DNA of 64,000 nt from Phorcus lineatus (GCA_921293015.1 OV121081.1:24741158-24805157); one strand, 5' to 3'. Numbered from the stretch's first letter, positions 1 through 26,100 are shown. Made by a program: numbers and translations. Notes: a model not told the origin generated them from the letters alone.

Positions 1-257
1 AAATGATTTGAATTAGTGCTTCTTTTTTTGGGCTAGTAAAAGATACAGTGACTAGCCCCTCTTGCGTATATTTTTAGTTGATTTCTATTAAAGCATAACA
101 AATGTTATACAATTCTTTAGAACTAAGATTTAGATTTCTTTGATGCATTGTGTTAAGAAAAATCAATTTCAAAATCAAAATATGTTTGCCTCTGTAATCT
201 GCTGAATATTACTCTGGATTTACTTGTATTTGAGTATTTCCTTTAATGTTTTTTCAG

Positions 258-13786
<13,529 letters not shown>

Positions 13787-14020
13787 TCCTCTCAACTATA
13801 CCAATGAAGCAAATTTTTATATGTGAAATATGTCCATTGATAAAATTACAAATCAGCACATTCCAAAATTTGGCATGACTAGATGCAGACTCTTTTGAGT
13901 CGTTTAAGCTCCGTCCATTGTGTTAACTTTATTAATATTTTTAAGGAAGAAAATTGTACAGGTTGTGATGTCGATGTTTTTTGTATATTGTTTTCAGTAT
14001 TATCTAATGCATATGTAACA

Positions 14021-14026
14021 AATAAA
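14021..14026 (+). terminator. Candidate poly(A) signal of DRC1
   Basis: AATAAA lies 235 bases after the DRC1 stop codon. It is the first canonical hexamer I see downstream and gives a 3' UTR of ordinary size. The rest of 13787-14386 holds no other recognised feature. Confidence 0.5.
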
Positions 14027-14386
14027 ACTTGGAAATTATCTAAAATATATCCTTCTTGTCCTTTTTTTTCACAGCTTAAGATTTCTTTTGCAGTCAAAGA
14101 CGGACAGATTTTACCTAAGAATTAAAAATATATCTTATTGTGTAAACCAAACAACAAAAAACATAATTTCACATTTAATCGTAACTAAATGTGACCACAG
14201 ATAAGGATACGCTGAATTATACATAGCCATATCACTCTCAATTGCAGATTTATAGTCCATTGGTTTCACAAGTTCCTGAGAACTTTGTTATCTTGAACTC
14301 GATCCATGCACAAATACCTGACTGATCAGTCAGTGACTTGGAAGAATCAGCTTTTCACTCATGGACATTGACAATGCAATGAAGTA

Positions 14387-15420
14387 TTAAAGGGACATAG
14401 AGTATTTTTGGGTCAAATATATCAAACTTCCTAAATGTTTTCATTCCATTGACAAGTAGTGGTTGTTTCTTAAAATTAACATCGCAATGCTTATCAGTTG
14501 GCATAGTGACATTAACAGGAAAAAAGTTGAGATTTATGATAGAAAATCGAACAATGGCGCGCGCCAATGACTCAAACATGATTTTGGAAACTTATTTATA
14601 GCAGATTAGTCGACTAAACAACGAATATAAAGAGGATATTAAATGAAATTTGTCAAATATGATGTTTATCTCATCGAGTGGGGTTGGCAAAGGTGATATT
14701 TTCACTAGTTGCACAGCCACGAGCGAAAATATCAACTTTGCCCACGCCACGAGATGTGATTGATATCGTATTTGACAAACATCATTTAATATTCTATTTA
14801 TTATATAACTTTGATCTTTAAAAAACGGTATTTAAAAATCCTCATTGCCTCTCATGCACAATTGCCTATGTACACAATTTATAAATTTGCCACAACAAAC
14901 TAGTTCCAAATATCAAAAGCTAAAAACGCTTGCAAAATGCAATATATCCCGTAAAAATATACCTATTTACACACACACAAAAAAAGTTTATAAACTCAAT
15001 TTTGATCAATAATTTCGGACCTTTTTATGTCAGCTTGACCTTCTGACAAGTGACGATATAGTATATCGCCACCGAGTAGAGTGATGATAAACGTTATCGC
15101 CGCTGTGGCCTGATAGAGGGTATATTTCACTGATAGACAAGAGTATTTCATCCACAATTATATAATAAAGGTTGGTATTGCTGAGTAGGTCAATTAATTC
15201 ATATACATTTTATATGAGATGCTGAATTCCGACTTTTTAAAATTTGTATGACCAGTTTTAATTTCAATCAAAAACAAAGAAAATGTCATAATTTTGCCAT
15301 TTAAGAGATAAAAATGGAACTTTAGATAGGCGATTGGAACTTAACTCAAGTCAAATGAAATTTTGGCTCTATTGAAGCCACATAATAAACTCACTAAAAA
15401 CATACTCTGTGTCACTTTAA
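14387..15420. mobile_element. TTAA-flanked non-autonomous DNA transposon, 1.03 kb
   Basis: Outer TTAA copies (14387-14390 and 15417-15420) flank inverted ends AGGGACATAGAGTAT and its near complement ATACTCTGTGTCACT. No ORF of transposase size is present. An internal inverted repeat spans about 14640-14790. TTAA targets are typical of piggyBac, Kolobok and related superfamilies, and I cannot choose among them from the ends alone. Confidence 0.65.
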
Positions 15421-15659
15421 TACATGGTTATATCATATGTGGAGCTTTTAAAATATTATGTGGCCGATAATGTCTGAAATAGTGGCAATAACTCACTCAC
15501 TCATTTATTATAAGAATGCCTTATATTCAAGTCTTGCAAGAGCGAAGATCAAACTGGTGTTGTCCTGAACACCGAACAACAATATGCATGGTTGACTGCA
15601 TGTAAGATGATAAAACTTCTAAATACTAACTTCTAAGTCCATCTTCTAATCAATTAAAA

Positions 15660-15812
15660 TTGTTCGCTATGTCCAGCCGATGCTCACAGGTTTCACCGCA
15701 ATGCATAGCCACTATATGGTGTTACGGGCTTTCTCCCTAAAATAATACTAGCAGCCGTGATATTACTGAAATACTCTTGAAGGCGGCGTTTATGCCCAGG
15801 ATACCTCAACTC
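15660..15812 (+). repeat. 3' half of SINE family A
   Basis: It shares CCAGCCGATG, AGGTTTCACCGCAATGCATA, CTAGCAGCCGTGATATTAC and the GGCGTT-type 3' end with the copy at 32591-32998. It is truncated at the 5' side. Confidence 0.6.
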
Positions 15813-15910
15813 ACCTCGAATTAGTTAAAGTAAATTGGTGTCTAAAGCTATATGTACCCATAATTTTGTTTGCATATATGTATTTATAGGCTCGTTTGGT
15901 AACTGATTAA

Positions 15911-16330
15911 ATGGTGTATTTTTCAATAATCCTTCAGGTCGCGAATCATGAGAATTATTTTCTGATCCTTCTTATTCCTGAGTGGTTGCATTCCTGGATG
16001 CAGTTTCGTTCACCGGGAAGCATTTTGTTACAACAGTCTTCAACAGGCCTACTCATACACGTATATTCCTTATCCAGAAACCGCGCTCACCCTCGTGACA
16101 ACAAGCTTGAAGTCAGCTCCGCTAAATCTCAAAATTTTGTAAGTAACTTTATTTTGTCTATCATTTTAAAAGGGATGTTTCAGGAATATGACTATGAATA
16201 TGAAAAGACTATAGGCCGTGAAGACGCTAATGCCCAAAAACGTTTTCATGACAATACTTCTACTCTGTCTGTAAATGTATTGGATTTTATTGTAAATTAC
16301 TTTTATATTGTAACAAGTAACTTATTGTAA
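15911..16330 (+). other. 139-codon ORF, unassigned
   Basis: This is the longest ORF between DRC1 and the LITAF-like genes. It contains an acidic/basic hydrophilic stretch (QEYDYEYEKTIGREDANAQK) but no domain I recognise. A GTAAGT-like site at about 16140 could make the upstream part an exon. It lies just outside the duplicated block, so it is not needed for either LITAF-like gene. Confidence 0.2.
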
Positions 16331-16552
16331 AATATGAATGAGTCAAGCGTGATATTTTGGTCTGTACTTGAAAAATACTTAGTAGGCCTATTTACCAGTC
16401 CATTTCATGATGTGATTTTCTTTTGTGTTATTCACCTTCTTGGTACTGGTGAAAAAGAATAGGGTCAAATGAGTACGCACACTAGTAACAATGTCAAACT
16501 TCCAGCTCGGAACCCCGAAATGGGCTCGTTATGTGTCTGGTTTCATCGTGCC

Positions 16553-16861
16553 TTAAAGGGGCTGTGCTCTTTTTAAACTTCTATATCTTCATATTTTCTT
16601 CATAGGGTTAAACACGTCATGAGTCAACCCGATTATTTTAGTCGTAGGAGAAAGTAAAGCCCAATCTTCTGACGGCCATATATTTTAGATTGAGCGCCTT
16701 TTAATCACTAAAGTAGAGAAATGGATCCGCGTTGCTTAACGGAACCTGTTACGTTAGTTTTAGAAGCGTTTTTTCACAAAATTGCCTCATACCTGATACA
16801 ATTATTTTCGTTTCCGTGAGATCACATTCTTTACATCAAAAACGTGTCACTGCCCCTTTAA
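16553..16861. mobile_element. TTAA-flanked MITE, 0.31 kb
   Basis: TTAA at 16553-16556 and 16858-16861 flanks ends AGGGGCTGTG and CACTGCCCCT. The left edge of the tandem duplication (16604) falls inside this element. The duplicated part therefore reappears at 28877-29132. Confidence 0.65.
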
Positions 16862-17789
16862 AGAGGCCTATGTATCGGCTACGGTCCGCCATGTTGCTTT
16901 GAGGGAAAATGACATAAAAAAGGCTATAAAAGGCGCTTTTACAAATTTCATAACACTGTAAAAATTAACTATATGTGAGTGGATTTCAGAATTCGTCACT
17001 TTTTAAGTCCTTTCCTCATCCCTTGTACAAGGACTTATAAAATTGCATTTTTATTAATTCTGAATTATTATTACACATTTTCTGAACAAGTGGAGTACTA
17101 TTTACAATTTTGAAAATTAATTATAATATTTTTTTCAGCATTTTAGTTGCCCATATTGGTCTAAATGCCCTGTCCCTGGGTGACCCCCACTCTCTGCTAT
17201 GTTCTAAAACTCACAAAATTTAACAATAATTTTTTGGTTTTCATGTTGTTCTGCTTTCCTTAGACAATAAACTTCAACCAACTATGATCGAGTTCGAGTT
17301 TCATTAATATTTTATTATTTTTTTCTTTCAAAATATGCTTGTCCCTGGAATTCATGTCCTGACTGTTACCAATGTTAAAAATGCCAAAAATGAGGTCTCC
17401 CTCATGCTGTCTTGTTACTCTACTTCCTGTTCTGGAGAGTTTACTTCCTGTCAAGCCATTTGAATTAATGGATTCAAGCACAAAGCTGTTTTAAAGACAT
17501 TTTTCCCATTTGAGGAAAGTAGAATTACACCTAAGTCACCTTTTGTTGTCCTTCACTGTTACCAATACTTTATATTGAAAATGCGCATTTTTTGCAATAC
17601 TAATTCATAAGATATACCTATTTGTGTGAATAGTAGCTGATGCCATGTGCTCTTCAGATTCATTGGGGCTCATCATTATTTTAACTGTGATTGAATTAAA
17701 AATGTCCCGACTGTTATTGTCCTGACCGTAACCACACACAATAGTAACGGTCAGGACAAAAATAGTAACGGTCAAGACAAAATGATCAC

Positions 17790-18600
17790 ATACATGTAAA
17801 GCAAATACGAAATTTATCTTTTGATTCAGAATAACTTCTCTTAATTCATTAAGTTTGAACCCTTTGACCACTCAGCCTACTATCTCACAATCAAACAGAT
17901 AAGAAATGTGTTAAAAGGTTAATAAGTTGGTTTGGGGTAACGGTCAGGACAAAAATAGTAACAGTCAGGACGAAGTTGTTACAAATTTCATAAAAACATT
18001 AAATTCTTATTGTTATTATTCAAAATGGCAGTCTCTAATTTATTTATTGTTTACTGCTACGTGTGCCTAAATCCATTTTGTACGAAAATACAGGTGAAAA
18101 ATTAAAGAACACTAGATAAGTTAATTTCCAGTAACAGTCGGGACAGATACCAGTAACAGTCAGGACAAAACAATATTTTTTTGCATAATCAAATAAAACT
18201 TATAATTTGTAATAAAAACATGAATGTGTATCTTATGCGTGTTAAAGTAAGTAATACTTACAACATATGATTTGTAAAAGACTAGATAAACAATTTGATT
18301 ATGATTAAAACAAGGCATTTGGGTAATGGTCAGGACATATTTGTCAAATACATCTAAAACAAATGAAAAGTTTTACTTTTGATTCAGAATAACTTCTCTT
18401 AATTTAGTAAGTGTGAGCTCTTTGACCACCCAAACCTACAATTTCACAATCAAACAGACATTGAATTAGTTAAAACGAAATAGGTTGATTTTGGGTAACA
18501 GTCAGGACAAAATTAGTAATGGTCAGGACAAAGTTGTTACAAATTTGAGGGGAAAAAAATCATTAAACATTTTTTATTATTATTATTTATTATAGTAGTG
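17790..18600 (+). repeat. Internal diverged direct repeat, period about 550 bases
   Basis: The segment around 17815-18020 (TTGATTCAGAATAACTTCTC, CAATCAAACAGA, then paired 14-base motifs and AAGTTGTTACAAATTT) recurs around 18375-18600 in the same order. This points to expansion inside the transposon. Confidence 0.6.
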
Positions 18601-18755
18601 TACTTGCTCTCATTCCAAAGCCATCAGGGAGCAACAATTCTCGACACAAGAATGTGGACCCTGACATGGAAACTGATAGTGGAAGAATTAGAGCAAAGGA
18701 ATTCAGACCATACACCTTGAAATTAATTAAGCACCCTCCTTATCATACAAAATAA
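18596..18755 (+). CDS. Coding-like terminal exon inside the 3.7 kb element
   Basis: After an AG acceptor-like site (TTATTATAG), one frame stays open for about 52 codons and ends in TAA at 18753-18755. It reads LALIPKPSGSNNSRHK and later GRIRAKEFRPYTLK. The composition is hydrophilic and protein-like, and clearly less AT-rich than the flanks. An AATAAA overlaps the stop region. It could be the last exon of the element's own protein, a captured host exon, or chance. No family recognised. Confidence 0.3.
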
Positions 18756-21173
18756 ATCTTCATGTAAAGTACTGATTTAACAGTGGCATTTACCCGGTAG
18801 TGATTTCATTTTACAGGTAAGTACTGTTCAGTTGCAGCTGTTCAGTACTTGAAAAAACATCACTTTCCTTTTCTGAGTGGCAGCTGTAACTGAGGTAAAT
18901 CAGATGAAACAAATATGCTGAAGTTGGAATTAAAAGGGTGGTGTTACTCTGAGAAAAAATATGCTTACCTAATTTATAGGTGTATAGTTTGAATTCCTAT
19001 ATTGTTTTGCTAAGGGGTTGATCTTTATATTACTGGAGAGGTGGGCTTTGATTTATTTTGCACAAAATATGTCACCAAAATTTCTTTTATAATATTTTGT
19101 TCAGAGCCTGGGCAAGAAAAATGTTGTCCAAAATTTGTTGAACAGCTTAGAAAACGGAAAAAAGTAATTTTTATTGAAGGTGACTGAGTTTTCAACGAAT
19201 GTCTGAAAATATAATCAATCATCACCAAAAATTCAATCCAATTCCCCCTAAAATATAATGGTCGGCCCCTAAAAAAAAATTTCAATTGATAGATTTCAAG
19301 TTAAAATGTTAATGTTAATTGGTAATACATGTACTATACTGGTATTATGTTAACATTAAAATCTTCTAGTCAAAACTGGTACAGTCAGCAACCAGATATA
19401 TTTTGCTGAAGTTACTTATGTTTCAAGTTACTTACTTAGTTTCAGTTACCGTATTGATGTTAGTCGGTTATCAATGGCCCTTGTTGTATCGGGAATTTAT
19501 TTGCAATGTTACAGATGTTTTTTAAAAAATAATTGGTTTTTGACTTAAAACAGAGCTATCAAAGAATATCTAATTGCGGTCAAGAAAAGATACCTATTTT
19601 ATTGTAATCTTCCAAAATATGAAAGATTACTGTTTTCTTTAAAAGTCCATATGACGGGTTTTAATATACATATGAGTATGTAAATGTCCTGACTGTTACC
19701 ATATTTGTCCTGTACTGTTACTATTTTTTGGGTATGCATCACCTGCAAAACATTACAGTATCTTCATGACTGTTTTGCACAAAATGCTTTAATTTGTTAC
19801 CATCTTTTAAAATCATATCTCAAATGTTAACAAAATATTGTGTTCTTTCACAAAGTTGGTCTTGTTACCAAGGGGGTCCTGACTGTTACCTAAAGTGTCC
19901 TGACTGTTTCACAAACCCATAAGACCAACAACAGCAATATATCATTTCTTTATTTTAAGCTGATGTAATTTCATTTTAAACTCTTTACTGATGCTGTGAT
20001 GTCACAATAACAAAACAAAGTCATTTCATAGGTTTTCTTAGGTACAATTATGAGTTACAAAAACATATGTCCTGACTGTTACTAGTTGTGTCCTGACTGT
20101 TACCAGTTGTGTCCTGACTGTTACCACTAATAAATGACACCTATTTAATAATACTTGAAAAAAATGCAAGAAATTTATTGACATGAAGACAAAGAAAATC
20201 ATTATTAGTATAATGTTTTCAGACCAAAAAATTAAAAAATTAGCTCACTAAGAAAATAATAAAACTTCTTTGGGTTTTCGGAGTGAAAATTTGCCTGGTT
20301 GTTGGTTTAATATGCTATATCTTGTTCTTAATACATTTGAAAAGCACTTTAACTTTCATGTTAATATATTAAGAGTTATAAAAGTCCATTTGTAATTTAA
20401 ATTATTATTTATTGGCAAAGACCAGGATAGTTTTTTCATGTAATTATCATGGTAACGGTCAGGACAATTTTCATTACTGTTAATTAGTTATGACTCATTA
20501 AACACATTACTGTTTACAGTTAAGCCTGCCATTTTGTATTTTTCGATAATACAATGTTTAAGGTTGTTATTCAAATAAAAAAAATTATTATCACATAGAG
20601 TTCATTTTCTGTGTTTGAGGTCTTGAAAAAGTGACGAATTCTGAAATCCACTCATGTATGGATATAAAATCCACAAATTAACAAACGATTTATGATAAGA
20701 CGAATCAACAATGTATTGTAATGCCGTAGCGAGGTTTTCAACGCTCGTAGCGCCGATGAATAGCTTCACTTTTCATTCTTGTTTTATTTTACCGAGTGTG
20801 CGCTCTCATTTATGTAATCGTAAAAATCTAAATCAACCAGAATATTATCTTCAGTATTATGTTTCAACTGGGTTATCTTATAATGATGTTCTTATAACAT
20901 ACTTGACGGGAATGTCCCCTTGAATTTCGTTTCCACAAAAATACCCCGAAAGGACTGTGGAAGTGGAAAAAAAGTGGAAAATATATTTATTTGACCACAC
21001 TGTCATGCTTATTTTGTCCATTTCAAGTCTTTAAAACAAAGAGTAACCGAAAACGGACATCGCGGGACGGATACAAATCAGCCCCAAAATCAAATCAATC
21101 AAATAAACTCAGGGCTTCGCCTTCAGTCATGACACACATCGGTCAGGCTTTGAACAATTATGTTAGGTCTCAC

Positions 21174-21647
21174 TTAAAGGTACACTCCGTGATTTCCTTG
21201 ACATTTTGTTTGTCTTTGATACGAACCAAAATGCCTCATGTTTATAATGCAAAAAATATCACATTATTCATCCCAAAATGAGAAATATTTTACAAACCCT
21301 AGCCTTTGTTTTCAATGAAAATCTAAAATCAGTTATATATATTCGAAGAAGGCGAAATAACATGTTCAATTTACATGAATACTAGTTATCTAACCATAAC
21401 GTTATCTAATCCTAGTTAACACGCGTATCAACTAGCTGTCCTTCTGACTGCTTTATAGATAAGTTTCCAAAAGAAGGTTTCACTGGTTAACGTGCGTCAT
21501 TGTACGGTTTTCGCACATAATCGCGACCTTATACTTCCCATTGTCACTATACCGAACCCTTTATCTTAAAATCGATACTTTTTTGCAACATTCCGTACTC
21601 CTCGATCAAACGGCACCACTTCGTCAACTCACATAGTGTCTCTTTAA
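21174..21647. mobile_element. TTAA-flanked MITE (AG..ACACT-type ends), copy in duplication 1
   Basis: Ends are TTAA-AGGTACACTCCGTGA and CACATAGTGTCTCT-TTAA. The interior matches the MITE at 42977-43454 in order (TTTGATACGAAC, GAAAATCTAAAA, CTGCTTTATAGATAAGT). The duplicate is at 29587-30063. The following 21648-22421 is AT-rich spacer where I see nothing else. Confidence 0.65.
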
Positions 21648-22421
21648 TCATTATCATTGTGAACGCTCATACCCGTATTCCCGCTGTTGTACGTGCATGA
21701 CTTATCTTAACCATTTTCTCCTCTCTACCTCTGTTGGGAGAGAATGAACTTAATGTGTTAAAGGAAAAACTAGGCAATTGTGGGATAAGAACCATCTTTG
21801 CAACATCTCGATAACTATTTCATTTCATTTTGTACCCCAGTCTCTATTTTACACTCATCAACAATTTTGAGTTTGGAGACTGATTATTTTCAAGTTCATG
21901 TAATGGATGAATCGTATGGTATGTGTATAGGATTGAATGTCATTTTGTGGTTTTAGAATGGAAATTGAACGATGTCAAAGTTACGTTCAATCTCTCCTGC
22001 ATGTGAACCACGCGCAAGAGGTTGAATGTAGCTTTGACGTCGTTCATTTTCCATTTCAAACACACAAACTGACATTCAATTCGTAAATGAATGATTCAGT
22101 TGCTTTGAATAAAATTATATCTCCAGTTTCCCATCCAATTCTTGATGAGCTACAGAGACCATATTTTGATATACCATGGGTTTATCACACATGTGATATG
22201 ATACTTTTTGAATGAAGGTTTATTCAGAAGTAAATATTTTGGCATGTGATATGATACTAGTTACAATGATTCTGTTTCTCTTAGGAAGAAGTAGTATTTC
22301 AATAACATTGGTCCAAATTATTATCTTATTTTAATAACATAATAACACGTGGTAACACTTTTACATTTAGGATTACACTTTCTGCAATAGTGCAAATCTT
22401 GTACTTTGTACTCGTCTTGTC

Positions 22422-22624
22422 GTTGTGAGATGGACGAGTTGGTAAGCTACTGATACGGCGGTCAGTGCTAGCGGTGTTGCCTGACTGTGAGGGTGTGGGT
22501 TCGAATCCCTCAACGGACTCGACCCAAGAAGTAGAAGAATTTGTACTATTGTGGATAGTTTGAATCTTACTTCCATTCGCTATAAAGATGGCAATTATAT
22601 CTAAATAATACTAATGACGATGTG

Positions 22625-22665
<41 letters not shown>
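22422..22665 (+). repeat. tRNA-derived SINE (family B) with (TAA)n tail
   Basis: The A-box-like TGGACGAGTTGGTAAGC and B-box GTGGGTTCGAATCCC are about 55 bases apart, suggesting a class II (Leu/Ser-like) tRNA origin with a long variable arm. A TAA microsatellite runs to about 22665. It sits upstream of LITAF-like gene A. Confidence 0.65.
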
Positions 22666-22666
<1 letters not shown>

Positions 22667-23133
22667 CACCGTGTCTTATGAATAATGTTTTTGTTCTTTT
22701 GGTATTTTATTACCATCAAATGTCAAAACGCCCTTCAAGCATTTGAGTTTATGTTAGTATCTACGCGTTTGACCTCTTTACATTCTGTATTATTGCTTGC
22801 GATAACAACAAGTTATTTCTATCTGAAATCTTCATCATTATTTTCCTGGACAAAGTTCGATTCTAATCTAAAGCTTTCCAGGTGGTGATATATATACTAT
22901 CGTCAGCATGACTGCTCCAACGTCCTACATACGTTTATTTCAAGATATAAAACATAAGACGGCTTATGAGTCCTATCACAACGGGATATCCTTGAATCCA
23001 TAGGCGGTCTAAATGTAAGTAACAAACGTTTTTGATAATATATAGATGACTAGTCTCCCTGCTGTGACCTCAAAACTTACCTGCCAGGTGAAAATTGACA
23101 TCCAGACGCTTGTCTCACCTGTTCTCACCTGAA

Positions 23134-26100
23134 ATGACTTCTAAACCTATATCTCACGGTAAGTATATATTTATTATATCCTGTATTTACATTTTGTATC
23201 TATACCTTGTACTTTTATGCGTGACACATTAATAATAAATTCATTCATTCATTTAATGTTTATATCTTCGTGATGGAGTCAATTTGTTTTCTTAAATTAA
23301 ATCATTTTAATTACTCTTTGTCCTGTTTCCTATATTAAGGGCAGGATTATACTTTTTTTTTGTTAATTGGTTATTTACTGCTCCTATCCATTACAATCTG
23401 ACAACAACAATGCTTGCTTTTCAGATTATGTATATACTGGTGAACCTTATTCATTTAACATTGTCATGAAATGAATTGTTTTGAATGACTTATATCGATG
23501 AAATTAAAAAAAAAAAGAGAAATAAGTTTTTCTGGTTGACAACTTCTTTGTTATGAAGATAAACGTCGCTTCTGAGTATGTAAACTTCAGTTTCAAACCT
23601 TCGTTTGAAGTGTTGTAGTTAATATGTCAGATCTATTGTTATAAAAAATCGGATACGAACACTTCTTTCTGTGTTTTAATTCATTGATGTTAAATGCCAT
23701 GCCATATTGTTAAAGAGCCACTCCGTGAGTTGTTGTAGTCATATATGCAAAACTTAATCAATGGTGTCATTTGGTCGCAAAGTATCGACTGTTACCAAAC
23801 AGACACATTTTGAAGCTTATTGTTTTTTTACAGTGACAATATGAAGGTAGAACGTCGTAATTATGATAAAAAACCGTACAGTGGCGCGCGTCAAATAGTC
23901 AAAGGTTATATTTTGAGTCTTACCTAAAACAGCCGGGAGGGCACTTCTGTACTTTACAAGGCTGTTTTTAGATTTTCATGGAAAACCAGTATTTGTCATA
24001 TATATGTCTTTTTGACATGAAGAGTTAAGATGTTTTGACTTTATATAACCACATATGACATTTTGGTTCGTATCAAAGGTAAATAATATGTTATGAAAAT
24101 CAAGGAGTGGCTCTTTAAAGACTAACATTGTTACTGCTTGTAACATTTACATTGTAACACTTGCATATCATTTAATTTTCAACACCTGAAATAAATCTTG
24201 CTTTTAATAAAGCATTTCATATGTTAAAGTTTTGACAAATTTAACGTCTTGAAAATACGAATAAAGACTCGCGTACATGTCATATTCTTTCCACTATAGC
24301 ATGCATATTCACACGTCTCCATTTTGTCGTGTTAAACATCTTCATAAAATTAAACACATAACAGCGTTATCACAAGAATTATCCTTTCACAACTGGGGTT
24401 ACGCAAGGTTATCTAATTCACCCATTAATATTTTGCTTTCTTATGGTGAAGGGGGCGGGGTAGCGCAGTGGTAAGCGCTCTCGGCTTCGGGTTCAGAGGT
24501 CCGTTGTTCGAATCCCGCCAGGGGCTCGGCGTCTTTGTCTGCAGTATAGAACTGTTCTACCCACAGTAATGTTTGGGTGCAATGCTCCACGGAATAGCAG
24601 CGCAATACCACCAAAGGCTTGCTGGTTCCAGACGATGTTTGCAGGTTTCTCTGCAATGCATAGCCACATTAGCCAATAATACTTGCAGCCATGTTATGAT
24701 TTAAACATGTTTTATTCATGAAATAATACATGAAGGGATTGGCCAACAATCTCCGAAGAGCTTATTTTAAGGCCGCTTCAGTTCTCCAGCCGTGATGTAA
24801 GTGAAATACACTTGAAAGTGGCGTTAAACCCCAAATCACCTCAACTCATTAAACTTTAACACTATCCGGTGAATAATTGTTATCGTCATTATCACCCTAT
24901 AAATATTTATGTGATAAAAGCATGTGGCGGTGTCACCTCTGCGCACTTCTACACTGATAGTCTAGGCGTTCATTTGATGTAAACGCCATGTAACGGTGGT
25001 TACCGTTTGTAAACTTCACTTCCGTGTTTATCGAAATGTAAAGCCCTGCTAAGACGTTTATTATCGAAACGTCGCATCTTGTACATTAAAGAAGTTGACT
25101 ATCCACTTGAACATGTTCTACTCCATGGCGTTTGTAAGTCCAATCTGAAGGGGCATATCGCATAAATTTGAAAGTATGAATTACGAAAAACATTCTGTAT
25201 GTTGAAACACCTGCGTTACTTCAAAGTTCAGCTATATAGCATTATAATATACCATTGAAGTATTTCCTTCCTTCCAGATGAGGCCCCGCCCAACTATGCC
25301 AGTGTAATAGAGGAAAGTCGACATCCGGATCACATGACCAATCCGCAGCCAGTAGATCCGGCTAAAGGTATTAATTAACTTTGAAAAAACCCCGCTGTTT
25401 TCATATTTTATTACTTCCCCCCATGGCCCATCCTTTCTTGGTAGCTGTTTTACAAGTCTAAATTATGAATATTTATCATATAAAAGCTGTTCCGGGAATT
25501 CTCATGTTTTTTAATTAGCAAGTTGTCTGATACGGATGAATATCCATTTAAATTTTGAAACTCAATATAGTACCTAATTATATAATGAATGTATGATTTC
25601 AAGTGGGAAAAACCCTTCTTGATTCTCGAAATTTCCAATCCCCGGGTATCGTTCTGCACATTTCTTACGCTATGTCTTTTTCCGCCAGTCATTGTACAGC
25701 CGGTCCCCGCCGGTGTGAATCCCTACATAGACGGAGCAAGGGTGCGCTACCCCCGGACCTCAATCCCTATCACGTGTCAGTTTTGCCACGCCCAGGTCAC
25801 CACAGAGGTGGAGGATAAGTGTGCCTGGGGGTCCATCTGTCTACTCATCCTTCTCTTTATCATCTGGTGGGTGAGAATATATATCAATCTCATTAAAATA
25901 AGCTTAACTTTCGTTCATTCGATTTATATACATGTGTAGAAAGCCCTTTAATATGAAATTTAATAAGCTCTTGAGCCTCATGCAATCCCCTACTCCTTTA
26001 TCATTCTTTCCTTCCAAATTAAAAAACAATCAAAATTCCGTCTTAAAATCCTCACTAAATATTTCAAATCGTTCTTGTGACCCTCCGCTGGAAGCCCTTG

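Larger units (their letters stand above)
16977..20653. mobile_element. 3.68 kb inverted-repeat transposon with 4-base target duplication
   Basis: Both ends carry the same inverted repeat, beginning GAGTGGATTTCAGAATTCGT and extending about 28 bases before the first difference. ATGT flanks both sides (16973-16976, 20654-20657). The related repeat at 48424-48815 shows the unoccupied site, AACTATATGTGTGGATA, which supports ATGT as the target duplication. Inside are about 20 copies of GTAACNGTCAGGAC or its complement. No transposase-sized ORF is present, so it is non-autonomous or decayed. Superfamily unknown; 4-base targets occur in Sola and some Academ elements, but I cannot assign it. Confidence 0.75.
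16858..20975 (+). repeat. AT-rich interspersed repeat, copy A (split by a transposon)
   Basis: Sequences flanking the 3.7 kb element (16862-16976 and 20654-20975) together match a repeat also present at 48424-48815 and, partly, at 37780-38175. Shared landmarks are GGTCCGCCAT, AACTATATGT, a TTTATGA(TAAGAC)-type stretch, AATGCCGTAGC and GGAATGTCCCCTTGAA. No coding potential is seen. Confidence 0.6.

Noticed and set aside
22422-22515. tRNA-Leu/Ser-like gene
   Set aside because: Followed by a SINE-like body and a TAA tail; the duplicated copy has a mutated B-box.
24451-24525. Functional tRNA gene
   Set aside because: A-box and B-box are present but the fold is not that of a complete tRNA, and the same head is followed by a SINE body in two copies.
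25127-25138. Start codon ATGGCGTTT/GTAAGT as exon 1 of LITAF-like gene A
   Set aside because: This exon would end in phase 0, but exon 2 needs phase 1. The ATG at 23134 ends in phase 1 and is conserved in both copies.
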